A stretch of 64,000 nucleotides of DNA from the NCBI GenBank assembly GCA_019787685.1, contig JAHNUO010000010.1, positions 1,240,001-1,304,000 of the forward strand, in the 5' to 3' direction. Positions within the stretch are counted from its first letter, which is position 1. Each line of letters opens with the position of its first letter. Under the pieces are notes generated by a model. That model worked only from the letters and a program-made list of their open reading frames with translations. It had not been told where the DNA came from and ran no database searches. Of the stretch, positions 33,131 to 43,811 are shown in pieces. A program made the translations under genes and the position numbers. Source of the stretch: Chiua virens (Eukaryota > Basidiomycota > Agaricomycetes > Boletales > Boletaceae).

Positions 33131-34755
33131 AACGGTTAGGGGACAGACATTGTGCAGTAAAATCGAAGGAAATGACTGAATACTTCTGGTTTTAAGTCCA
33201 AGTGCGGAGTAGCGATAGTAAATCGCATTTCGACAAAAAAAAAAAGTCATCGCGCGAGCAACTTGCATAGTCATGTATCGATGCTGTCTGGCTATTAGTA
33301 GAGATACACATGGGCACATGGAGAATGCACACCTCAGCAATTCCCAAGTCTCCACTCCGTGTCATTGGGGAGACAGATACAAACACGACCTCCTTTGGAC
33401 AGTCAGCGATCCGATATAGCTTTACCCCCACACCCGGCGTCTGACATCCAATAGATTCACAAGTGCTTCCCAGGATCAAGACGACACAATTTCGACTTTG
33501 GCCGTTCGCGGAGCATCATGCTGAGATCACGTATGCGTTGGTATCTGTCTAGTCAATTTGCACATGCAAGTAGGAAGAGACGCGTATATGCTAGCGAAGA
33601 ACGATCCGGTATCCATGCCCCATGGCCAAGTCATTCTCGATACTACGTCTTGAGGGGTTGGCAACCACCACAGGGTGATGATGGTCGGCACTACCGGTCG
33701 ACCGGAGAGCGTCTGGCGTATTAATGTTGTGTTTGCACTATCAAGTTATGAATGATGGTATGCAGATTGAATTCAATATAGTTGGCATACCTGGAAAGCA
33801 AGCTACCATCACATGGTTTTTTTCGCCAGCTTATCCTTCTGTTGCACCTTGCTTGCCTTGCCAACGACCGTGACGCCTTTTCCAGACTTGACGAGACTCT
33901 TGAGCGCCGCCTCTTTTTCCTGCTTTATCTTGCTAGATTTGGTCGACGCTGATTTGTCGTATTTAGCAGCAGTCTTATTCAAAGTGTCCCGCATCTTCTT
34001 TCTCCCTTTGCGCTCTTTTGCTCGACGTGCCCGTTTCTCGGCTGGGGTCAATTCACTGCGTGCGCGGACGTCTGAGGAGACGGGAGCGAGGACTTCTTCA
34101 GGGGCAAGCATGGTCGCGGCTGATCGTGTGGAAGGTAATGCAGACTCGAGAGATGCTGCTGGAAGGTCTGACACGGTCGTGATGCTCGCTTTCGGCTATG
34201 AGCGTTGTCACCACATGAGCTATCCTCCAAATTCGATGCAAAGATGGAACCCACCGGCTTCGGTACATAGTGTGCATTACACAGCGCATCCAATTTTGCA
34301 CATATCCCCTCCCACAGGCGGGTGATCTCCTCGTGTTCGCGCTGTAATCGACCATCTCTGTCATCCACCGAAGCCCCAGACTGTGCAACGACATATTCGC
34401 CTTCGTATATCTGCGCCAACGACTGCGCGGACTTGGTGTCCTGCAGTTCGACCAGCCTAGAGGGTAAAAACGACACTGGCGCTGAATCCACCCGCCGCAC
34501 GACGTCATCAAACCGACCCTCTTTGATACGAGCCTTGATGCGTTCCTCGAGGGCGGCGACAACGGCTTCGGTGACGATGGGAACGTTGCGTGAGGCGCGC
34601 TCGTACTCGAGGTCCTCGCCGAGAAGAGAATCGAGTGGACGAGCGCGGGCGGAGGCTTCACCAAGAAGGGTCCATTCTTTGGGTGCGACGCTTTCTGCCT
34701 CGAGTGTTTGGATTTCGGATTGGAGGGCAGCGAGGCGTTGTTCATGAGTGGACAT
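33130..34755 (-). repeat. Segmental duplication unit III
   Basis: Third and most complete unit: sedolisin promoter region, spacer, then the MPP10 3' half. It diverges more from units I and II in the spacer but keeps the order of landmarks (TTTGGCCGTTCGCGGAGCAT, then CGGTCGACCGGAGAGCGT). Confidence 0.7.
33809..34755 (-). CDS. MPP10 C-terminal half (U3 snoRNP component), intact truncated reading frame
   Basis: MPP10 is a scaffold of the SSU processome in 18S rRNA processing. Here exons 34755-34251 and 34167-33809 give 287 codons in one frame: MSTHEQRLAALQSEIQTLEA, WTLLGEASARARPLDSLL, YERASRNVPIVTEAVVAAL, RLVELQDTKSAQSLAQIYE, CNAHYVPKPV, then ATMLAPEEVLAP and a lysine-rich tail. Full-length fungal MPP10 is about twice as long, and no N-terminal half lies upstream: an F-box-like relic starts head to head 85 bp away. 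This is a 5'-truncated paralog, presumably of an intact gene elsewhere. It starts at an in-frame ATG and has kept its frame, unlike its three sister fragments, so expression of a half-protein is possible. Confidence 0.75.
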
Positions 34756-34839
34756 TTTTTGCCTGCTTGACAAGGTAAAAGAACGATCTTACCGGACTTT
34801 GCCGCAGTCTACACTATGCCTCATTCATTCGTTTCCTAG

Positions 34840-36010
34840 TCCAACTTGACAGAGACCGTTATCTCTGTGATCCTCGACCACCATACAGTGTTTCTCTAGG
34901 GTTCGTACTTCCTCTGCGCCATCCGAAGCTGAGGTCTAAACCCGTAAGAGGGGCAATGTCCATCCTCTCGATACCCCCTCCACTGCTGGACGTGTCGTGC
35001 TCGTTTAGCCCTCTCTACCCCATATTCGCAAGACCATCCACCTCCCGACAGGAGTCTTGCCCATGATCTTTCAAAATTTCTCGGAATCATTCGACGTATG
35101 CGGTTCGTGGCGAAGGAGTCTTTTCCTGTGGGCTAGTCTGCAAACAGTGGTCATTCGCGTTTTCCCTAATGTCGAGCGGTTTCCGCTACCCAAGGGCGCC
35201 TGGCAAACCCTATATCCCCCCTTCAATTTCCAACTTCGCGAAAACGCTCGAGTCTCGCACCCACCACTTTCTCACACACAACCATCACAGTTTACTCTGG
35301 ACCATTGCGCCCAGCAACTCAGGCTGTTCCCGGCGAGAAGAACACCAGTGCTAATCTTTGACAACAAAGTTGACGTAGTGAGTTTGACTAAAACTTACTG
35401 TGTATTCATCATCTGTGAAGAACATTCGATCTATATCGTTGCTCCTCTGTTGGAACTACGATCTGGAGGTGACAGGTGAACCCTACCACATACACCACAC
35501 TTTTCACTATGCGGACCTCCTTGAACTATCTCACGATGTCAATACCAGCCGAACGGAACGAACGTGTACCGATAACCCCACCTCCATACTCGCTCACCCG
35601 TGCCACCTTATGTCGTTTCAACGATAAAGAACTGGACTCCATCCTGAGCACGTCCTCATCTTCACTTGAGTACCTCTGGATCACCTCCCCCGATCGCTTG
35701 ACCCCCGCGGCCCACCCTGCGTTACAGAGTGTTTCCAAATCTCTAGTCGAGCTGCGTCTTAAAGCGGGACTCGGGAGGAACTAAACCGGATGAAACCGAA
35801 GAACGCGCGCTGGACGCGGTCATCGATAAGATGGTTTGCTTACAACACCTGAACTCATGCAACGCACTTGATGGTTGAACGGCGCGCGAAAGCATTTGAG
35901 AAAAAATCTCTCCCAGTGATCAAGTTGACGCACGAGATTTCCCGAGGGTCGGAAGATGTTGGCTTTCGTGCAGTGGCTTGTCAAGCCTGGCCAGGCTGGC
36001 AGATCGACTC
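34840..36010 (+). pseudogene. F-box-like protein, copy D, heavily decayed
   Basis: Recognisable pieces in order: LTETVISVILDHH, HLPTGVLPMIFQNFSESFDV with VCGSWRRS (F-box-like part), ITPPPYSLTRATLCRFNDKE, SLEYLWITSPDRLTPAA and MMVERRAKAFEKKSLPVIKL, ending PGWQID. Stops and frame changes between them rule out function. Divergent from the MPP10 fragment at 34755. Confidence 0.7.
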
Positions 36011-36254
36011 GAAGGTGACTGCATATGTAAGGATACCATCCAGGACTGGATTGCAGAGCAGTACTATTCACTGCCAGTGTACCTACCGCATAATCTATAT
36101 GATTTTTTTGGTCAAGGATCAAAAATTTTCTGCATGCAAAATCTGTGACGTCGGAGTACATGTCCGAAGTCGACTCCTTTTCGGCTTTGTATCCGACCGG
36201 AATGTCTTTTTCTCGCGTATCGCGCATTGTAGCATAGAACGCACTCAAATTTTC

Positions 36255-38278
36255 ATGACGCACCCTCGTTTCTGGTCGAAATATGGTCGCTGGAATACCC
36301 TGATACCTCGCCAACGCCCACAGTACGGTATTCACTTGTTTTTTTTCTGCTCAGCGACACCAATTCACGTCCATTTTATCGACAGTCCATGGTACACCAG
36401 ACTATACACCAGCTCTACCGAGTCTCAAGAAATTCTCGTCCACATCCCCAAATCCAACGTCTACCGATTTGGTGACTCCAACAAGACTGCACCCGTCTTC
36501 CGTGATGTCGACTGGACCGTCAAAGAAGGCCAAAACTGGGCGGTTATCGGGCGCGGGTCCGACCAAAAGACAGCGCTACTGCAGGTAACCGCGTCCAACG
36601 CATTGTTTAACTTGTTGATGGACACCGTGCGATACAGACGTTGCGCGGACACATGCGCATCGCGCCTTCGCCCCCGCCGCCCGGCGGACTCTTTCCCTTC
36701 CTATCCGACCCACTGAGGGACGCACACACCGCCGTCACGCTCGTCTCCTTTGCCCACCGACCCAGCTCGGCAGGGTCCGCTTTCTACGACTACACCGCGC
36801 GATACGGTGCCGTCCGGGACGAAGACCGCATCACGCTCCGCGAGAGCATGTTTGGCGAGTACGACTTTCTGAACCTACGGCCCAAGGGCGGAGATAGGCT
36901 CAAGACGCCCGAGGAACGCGCTGCGGACGAGGTGAAAAGGGCCATCTTTGAGGACCTCTCGACGCGGTTGGGTCTGTCGCCGTTGTTGGACTTACCGCTG
37001 GTAGCGCTGTCGAACGGCCAGACACGCCGGGCGCGGATCGTGAAAGCCATCCTCGCCCAACCGGAGCTGTTGCTGCTCGATGAACCTCTCAGTCTGTGTG
37101 CCATTCTCGAGGGCTAGCTTATGGAACTGACGTGGACTGTACAGCCGGCCTGGACTTGAACAGTAGACCGACGTTGTTGTCCGTCCTCAGATCGCTCCAC
37201 GAAGCGTGTCGTCCAAGAATTATCATCGGTCTTAGGATGCAGGATCCGATTCCGGATTGGATTACGCATCTCGCATTGGTATCCGATGGCAAGGTTTATA
37301 CTGGAACCAAAGAAGACATTCTCGAAAAGCAAGAGGGCCTCCACAAGATTGAACAAGCAAACGCTACCTCGATGCTTTCGACAACCCCAGGAACGCCAAG
37401 AGGCGACCAAACCGAACCTGTCGTCCTCATGCGAAACGTCAACGTCTCTTACGGCGAGCGCAAGGTGATCCGTCCCTTCCCCATCTCGCACGCTTCCTCA
37501 CTCACGACGCACAGGTCCTCAAAGCCATCAACTGGACTATCCGTCCAGGCGAACGCTGGCACCTCCAAGGCGCAAACGGTACGCTCTCCCCCCTCTTCCC
37601 TTCCCCGCTCACCCCGCCCCAGGCTCCGGCAAAACGACATTGCTGTCCCTCATCACAGGCGACCACCCCCAGTCCTACACCCAACGCGGCCCCTCCCATC
37701 TCGCGCTCTTCGCCCGTCCCCGTCCACATCTCCCGACCCCGCACCTCCGCGCACGCATCGGCATCGTCTCGCCTGAGCTCGCAAACGCGTACCCGAGGCG
37801 CGCCGGGACGACCGTGTGGGAGGTCGTCGGGACCGGGTTTGACGGGGGGTTCGTGCCGGGGGGTCCGGACGGCGTGGGCGCGGTGTCGCAGGAGGATGAC
37901 CGACAGCGACGGTGGCGCATGCAGCGGGTGCGAGAGGTGATCGGCGCGCTGGGCCCGCATGCGTGGGGCGTCGATGCGGGTGTGGTGGACGAGACGTTTG
38001 CGAAGCGCGCGTTTGTGGATCTGGCCCCTGGCGAACAGAGTATCGTGTTGCTCATGCGCGCGCTCGTTGGTCGGCCGCCGCTCGTCCTCCTGGATGAGGT
38101 GTGGGCTGGGATGGACGAGCGGATGGTGCACGCTGCGAGACGATACCTGCGTGAGGGTGGCGTCGGACGCAACCAGGCGGTCGTGGTCATAAGCCATTGG
38201 GAGGAAGAAGTCCCGTGGACGGCAGAGGATGGTCTGTGCACATATAGGTTGCAAGACGGGGTCGGGACGCAGGCATAG
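36255..38278 (+). CDS. Twin-NBD soluble ABC ATPase (yeast YDR061W-like, mitochondrial type)
   Basis: ABC protein with two nucleotide-binding domains and no membrane domain. Exons: 36255-36584, 36638-37091, 37145-37464, 37515-37578, 37623-38278, all in frame. The start at MTHPRFWSKYGRW gives a basic, hydroxylated N-terminus compatible with a mitochondrial presequence; an upstream start is not excluded. NBD1: VFRDVDWTVKEGQNWAVIGR with a degenerate Walker A (GRGSDQKTALL, lysine kept), signature LSNGQTRRARI, Walker B LLLLDEPLTGLD. NBD2: canonical GANGSGKTTLL, signature LAPGEQSIVLLMRAL, Walker B LVLLDEVWAGMD and switch VVISHWEEEV. The asymmetric NBD1 is usual for this family. Substrate unknown. 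Confidence 0.88.
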
Positions 38279-38474
38279 ATATAGTTTTTATACATTTAGA
38301 CACAGAATTTTCGAGTTGGCCGCAAAACGTGAAACGACGCATAGCAAGGCGATATACAAGGGTAACAAATCGATCAGAACAACGATGAAAAAAAGGAGCA
38401 ACATGCGGGAATCACGTAGGTATCGTACACCACAAGGTATCACATTCGAGAGTATGAAACGGAAACAGACTGGT
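38279..38474. terminator. Convergent 3' flank of the ABC gene and the minus-strand gene
   Basis: 196 bp between the two stops. A/T-rich stretches just after the ABC stop (TATAGTTTTTATACATTTAG) may serve polyadenylation. No other feature. Confidence 0.3.
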
Positions 38475-41020
38475 TTACCAGGGCATGTTTTGATTAGCGC
38501 TGCTGCCCCAACCGCCAGTCGACGATTGCGCGTCACTGGTCTTGTTACTGGAGCTGGCATTCGACTTGCCGCGCTTCTTGCCACGCTTCGAGTTGACGAC
38601 CGAGAACGAACCGTCATCCGCATTGCCAGCGCCAGTAGCAAGCTCTGCTTCCACCTGATCCGCCCAGTTAGACGACGATGGCTTGGTCTGCGCGGGCTTC
38701 AAGTTCAAGGTCTTCTTGCCTTGCCACTTGTTATTGCCACCGCCGGCGCCGGCAGCGGGCCGGTTCACCTTGGCCGCAGGCTGGGCTGGCGTAGTTGTAG
38801 CCCAAGGATCGAAGGTGTTTTCAGACATGCCCCAACTCGCGTTGGAAGCCGTGTCCGCGGGGGCAGCATCATCATTCGTATTCTTGACAGCAGTAGCATT
38901 CGGTGCGTCTTCCCAGTCGGAATTATTCCATCCGTCAGAGCCGTCAGCCTTTGTCGTCTCTCGCATTTCCGTGGAGTCGACGGTCGCGATGACACGCGGA
39001 GCTCCACGCCAGTTTGTCTTGACAGGCGCTCCAGGGCCACGGAACTGGTTGTTTTGTGCGGTCTGGTTGTCGGCGGCCTTGCCCCCGTTCCCGCTCCCCC
39101 CATTATTCTCGTCATTCTTACCGGTACCCCGTCCTTTGAAACGTCCCTTTTTCTCCTTGTTCGCACCACCACCACCAGCCTTGCGCTTCTCCGCCTCTTC
39201 AGCCCGCTTGGCGACCCGAAGCTGGCTCGCGTACTCGGCGCATATACCTTTTTTACAAATGATGCCGTGCGCGTTACACATGATCGAATTTACGTTCTCT
39301 TGGAGTTGGGGTTGGGTCCTATTCCAGTGGTCCTCTGCATCCAATGCGTCATCCCAACCTCCGGGGGCCGGAGTTTCCCATGCCGCGGCAGCGTTCGGTT
39401 CGCCCCAGGCACCAGGCGCGATCGCGTCCAGCTCCCTAAGTTCACCTTCATCGTCCATGGTTCTGAGTCCCCCCCCATGGAACTCTTCCTCCATAGACTC
39501 AGAGTAGTGGATGACAGCATGATGGGGGTTGTCACTCTCAGTGGCAGTAGTTAGATCAGGTCCCGAGTCGGAATCGGGACTGGAAGTGGATGCGCCGGTG
39601 GAGCCCCAACTGGCGGCACTAAAGTTGGTAGTACGGTCAGGAGCACTCTGAGCGGCGGTCGGGGCAATGTTGCTTATAGGCTGGATGAGGCCTGGTGGAA
39701 GAGTCAGGCGAGAAACTATGTCGATTGCCCGGGCATTTCCTCGAGCCGGTAGGCCGGACGGCGCCAGAGAAGCTTGAGTGTCACTCACGGGCGAGATACC
39801 GAGGGACAACGGAGTGTTCTTCCTGGAATTTGGGCCCGACTCGTCCCAATTCTGCACTACTGGGGAAGAGGCAGACTTTTTACTCGTGTTCTGCCCTAGG
39901 AAATCCCACTCTCTTCAGAAGGAGGCCACGCAAAAACAGACTTCAACCTACAAACGTTGCTCGATTTCACTACGACCGAGCCACCCCCGACAGCTGGCTT
40001 TCTCGCGCCAGCGTGGGGTCCTTGAGGAATTCCAACCGCTTTCTTGATGATTCCGTTCGCTGTAGGGTTCGCCTTAGGGGCGCTTCCCGCCCAAGCGTTT
40101 GGTGGTGCGTTTGGTTTGCGTTGCGTTGCCTCGGCGGCGAGTACTGGCCCTCCTTCCTTTTCCTCGGTCCACGCGGCAGATCCGACAACTAATATGGGAT
40201 GTCAGAGAGTCGTGGAAAAGATGATTTCCTACTCGCCTGGCTGCGGAGCGGCAATGACTGGTGGGGGCGTAATCACGGCACCTGGAAGAGGCCGACACAT
40301 GGAGTGATTCGTCTGATCCTCATAGGGCACCTCACAGAAATAAGTTGGGGGGTAGGGGAACTTGATTTGCCTGAGCGTGGGACGAGTCAAGAAAATGATG
40401 AGAGACGATCACTGGCACGCACTTGTTTTTCGGGGACCAAGCCTTGAACCAAGCTTCGTCCACGTCGATGCGCTTCCAACCTAATGGGGTATGAGCGTCA
40501 GATGCAATGGAGCGGAACCGGCGGCACGGAGGTAAATATTCCTTGTCGCTTGTGCTGGCCACGAGACGATATGACGAATTGCACACACCGTTTTTCTGCA
40601 CGATCCTTCCAGTGCTGTACGTGCAATAGAAAACTTGAGTAAATTTGCCCTCTTCTTCCTTGGTTGGATCCTGGAGAAATTCGGACCAGCGATGTTCCCC
40701 GAGAATACGGTCAAAGTCCTGATAGGATCTGCTGATTTCGATGATGACCATGCCGCGTGACTAAGCAAGGACACGAGCATATCAGGACGCGATGGCAGAG
40801 ATATGGATGGGACTACGAAGAGTCGAGGACGGACCTTTGGCTTGTGGTAGATGGCGAAGAATGCGTCCTTGTCGACACAACATGCCACCCAGCAGGCAAA
40901 GTCTTGTCTATCCTTTGGTAGCTCCATATTGCACGTCCCGCTGATGGCATATGGATGAACGACGGTGAGATAGCGAGGCTCGTCGTCGCCAGGTGGCGGG
41001 GTGGCAATACGTTTTGGCAT
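38475..41020 (-). CDS. Uncharacterised basidiomycete protein with a Cys/His motif and Gly/Asn-rich tail
   Basis: Not a family I can name. Five exons: 41020-40835, 40760-40413, 40330-40237, 40188-39956, 39890-38475, giving one continuous frame. N-terminal part: MPKRIATPPPGDDEPRYLTV, PYAISGTCNMELPKDRQD, VDKDAFFAIYHKPK, then a folded-looking region (VIIEISRSYQDFDRILGEHR, VFYCTYSTGRIVQKNG). The middle and tail are rich in Ala, Gly, Asn and Ser, with a conserved-looking CNAHGIICKKGICAEYASQL that could bind a metal, and repeated W-containing motifs (GWGSS, NNSDWED, WGEPN). Lysine/glycine-rich KKGRFKGRGTGK suggests nucleic-acid binding. The third intron (40236-40189) starts GC, not GT, and is needed to keep the frame. 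Confidence 0.72.
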
Positions 41021-41404
41021 GGCGGTAAGGAGAAAAGTGATGAAAGGAGTTGGATTTCAATGGAATGCAATTTATACGAGACGAGATAGCACGGAAAGAG
41101 TTGTATTTTAATTTTAATAGCCCTAAGCGTGTAACTTCCCAGCACGCAATCGCATGTCCCTGATTCCGATACAAGCCAATGCAACCAGGAAATCGATCGC
41201 CGCCACCGTTCGTTTTACACGATGCGTACACACTGATAAAGTCAGGTGCGGCCAGATGACGGCCAACGTGTGGTCAACGTTGCGATGTTCTTGAAAATTA
41301 ACACTGGACCCACATCGAGGTTGATTCAAACTCAACAGGGACACCACAAAGAACTTGCCCACGCTCAGTGATCTGCGCTCTCCAAAGAAGGTCAAGAATT
41401 CGTG
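41021..41404. other. Divergent promoter region
   Basis: Between the start of the minus-strand gene (41020) and the TATA box of the small secreted-protein gene. No gene recognised. Confidence 0.4.
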
Positions 41405-41412
41405 TATATAAA
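41405..41412 (+). promoter_or_regulatory. TATA box of the small secreted-protein gene
   Basis: TATATAAA 38 bp upstream of the ATG at 41450; spacing suits a short 5' UTR and a strongly expressed gene. Confidence 0.65.
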
Positions 41413-41449
41413 CCCGCTGAATCCTGTGCGTTCGTGTTTCCTCACAACC

Positions 41450-41754
41450 ATGAACTTCAAGTCACTCACCGCCATTACTCTCGCTGCCGCTGCGGTCCCT
41501 CTTGCCTCCGCTGGCCCCCTAGCTTATGCTGCTTGTCAAACCGGTCAGTCTCTTCTATCCATCGTCACACATCATGCTCACGACGGCGTTTATCAGGCTG
41601 CAATGGCCTTGCTGTTGCGTGCTACACCGGCGCTGGATTTGTGTTTGGCGTGACCGTCGTTGGCGGCCCCCCTGCCATTTTAGCTTGTAATGCCGCCTTG
41701 GGTACTTGCATGGCAACGTGTGCCACCGTTGCTCTTTTCGCCCCAACCCCCTAA
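41450..41754 (+). CDS. Small secreted cysteine-rich protein
   Basis: Exons 41450-41543 and 41597-41754 encode 83 residues. The signal peptide is MNFKSLTAITLAAAAVPLAS-A. The mature part is short, hydrophobic and Cys-patterned: AYAACQTG-CNGLAVACYTGA, then PPAILACNAALGTCMATCAT. The paired-Cys layout (C-x3-C-x6-C, then C-x6-C-x3-C) is the same on both sides of a Gly/Val-rich hairpin-like segment. Similar small proteins are common in Agaricomycetes, where they are of unknown function and often listed as secreted or zygote-specific-like. The intron splits the first Cys pair. Confidence 0.8.
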
Positions 41755-42369
41755 GTGGCTGGACATGTTACCAGTGAGTACCTCATGGTCCTTCCTTGTG
41801 TTATTCACCATGTATGTGCCACTAGTCATTGTTAGATGGTACACTGGCTTGCCTCACATTCGAGACAAGCCATGGCTGCACAATGTAATAGTAGTTTGTA
41901 CATGGTGGAAAAATAGCGCTTTGAGGTTTAAGAATACTCGTGTGAGCTGTTCGTCTTGAGCGTGCACTAGTGTGTGTCGTTGTCCCTGGCCACGTTAAGA
42001 GTCACTACAGGACCGTCAGTGTCGGCCAGAAAGGTGGCGAGAAATGTCATACTAACCCAGAGCCAAGGGAATGGCGCAAACACTTCAATTACGAGTCACG
42101 CACCGTCCACCAGTCTTGAGACCCGCCGTCTATGAGGTATCGTGATTACTTGCCTGATAGACGTGTCGGTCCCCAGGCTTACTGTTACTTAACAATGAAA
42201 TCCAACCACATACCTAACAAAATCAAGAAGCATATCACAGTAGTCCCCCTAACTTCCCACACCGCAAACCTTCTCAGCTCTGTGTCTTTGATGTAACTGC
42301 CCTTGACAACAAACGACGGCGCGTTCTCAAACCGATCCCGTCTCCCCGGGCATCTTGTTGTAAACATAT
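41755..42369. other. Intergenic, nothing recognised
   Basis: 3' flank of the small secreted-protein gene and probable 3' flank of the chitinase relic. No domain-bearing frame. Confidence 0.35.
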
Positions 42370-43290
42370 GCACATGGCTATGAACGAGGTTGTCAGATGC
42401 AAGGTGGTAACGTGCAATGGAGTGCATACTCAACCGTTTGGCTACCGTATCATAACAGTAGTAGGTACCCGACGCCGGGTTTCCTTCCGTGCTCAAGAGG
42501 CACGAGGTTCCAGAGGTTGAACATACTGCAGTGTAAGTGCCGGAACCGTCGGGAATGCATCGTCTGGCACACAATACTAAACGAGGGACCATAAGAAGCG
42601 ACACCGATCACGAGCTGGTTGACTGGTTTGCCGCCAGAAATCCAGACTTTGGCACAACAGAAAGCTGTTTGGGTGAACGGGAGGGGCACATGGCGCTCAA
42701 CGGAGAGTGCAAGTTGGGTCCTACCAATTGGGGGCCACGGGCCTAAATATCGTACTAGTTCATAATCGCAGTGTAGTCGAGGGCTTCGGTGAAACCAGAT
42801 ACGTCTGTGGAAGAATTTCCACGGGCACCGAGGAACGCAACACTCGAAACCGTTGCAGTGTCAATCTCGCAGATTCTGGCCCAGACAGGGTTCACACGAA
42901 GTTCTTGGAGGAGGAAAGGACATTCCACTTCGTTGAAACTGCTGCTCGTGTTGCTGAAGATTCCCAACTAGCCCAAGTGTTCCTCGCTGGGATGGTGACA
43001 TCGAAGGCGTACAGGTTATATTATATTGTACTGTGATATGTGCAACAGTCTGCACGAAAGCAGGTTTCGGTAGGTGAGAACCAGATGCCGTCGTCCAGCC
43101 TCCAATTGCAACACGTGCAGCGACACCCCTTCAAATAAGAAGAGCCTATTAGTGAGTAATCGAGTAGACACCGATAACTTACGTTTGCATTAGTTTCCCT
43201 AACGAATTCGGGGAAAGTGGCGTATCTGATCCGCTCAGGGAAAGACTGTGGACATTGTCCCCGAACAATCAGATTTTCCAGTGTCCGGAC
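42370..43290 (-). pseudogene. GH18 chitinase relic
   Basis: Pieces in family order on the minus strand: FPEFVRETNAN and VAARVAIGGWTTASGS (strand 3 of the barrel), RVNPVWARICEIDTATV, DVSGFTEALDYTAIMNY, KVWISGGKPVNQLVIGVASY (the typical Lys-Leu-Val-Leu-Gly-Val-x-x-Tyr-Gly strand) and, near the C-terminus, FNLWNLV and STEGNPASGTYYCYDT. The catalytic DxxDxDxE segment expected after the IGGW strand is not found. A stop and frame changes occur after IMN. It is a decayed gene with its centre removed. Confidence 0.65.
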
Positions 43291-43811
43291 AAATAAGACA
43301 AAGTGGGCTTACGCAAAAGAGTAGATCAAAATGTTATATTTATTTAACCTGACGGCCAAGAGTGAGTAGCTTCCGTCGCATGCCTGGGTCACCTCGCGCA
43401 TCAGGCATAGATCGATGCAAGGAAGCCGCTTTTGCAGGACAGACAACCTTTACACTCAGCGCGATGAAAAGCCATCGCTGAGCCAAGAATAGTGTACTTT
43501 TTTCACCTCGTTCTTCAAAGCACTAGCAGATCAGCAGAAGAAATTCAGTATTTGTTCCTGATGGCATGCATGAATTAGAAGAGAAGAATGATAAGCAGCG
43601 AATGTTGACCTTGACCTACGTTGGTTCTGTCAACAATGTTCTGGAGAGAGCTCAAGTACTCAATTTTTAGGAGCCCATAGTATTTGTTCCCACGCTCCTC
43701 AACATTAATTGGCTAGACATCATGATGATGTCAAGGTGTCCTGCTTGATCGATAAACCCTCCTATATTTAGGTGTCACTAGTCACTGCTCGCCCTCCAAA
43801 TATTGTCAAGC
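43291..43811. other. Intergenic, nothing recognised
   Basis: Mixed sequence with stops in every frame. A TATA-like TATATTTAGG at about 43762 lies some 50 bp before the F-box/LRR relic. Confidence 0.35.

Noticed and set aside
35820..36335. Minus-strand 171-codon frame between F-box copy D and the ABC gene
   Set aside because: No family signal; it overlaps the end of the F-box relic and the 5' part of the ABC gene.
37502..38295. Minus-strand open frames across the second half of the ABC gene
   Set aside because: High-GC shadow; the plus strand has Walker A, signature, Walker B and a switch histidine in order.
38229..39554. Long plus-strand open frame (441 codons) opposite the uncharacterised minus-strand gene
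   Set aside because: Composition is a complement shadow of the Ala/Gly/Asn-rich minus-strand exon; the minus strand gives a multi-exon protein in one frame with good splice sites.
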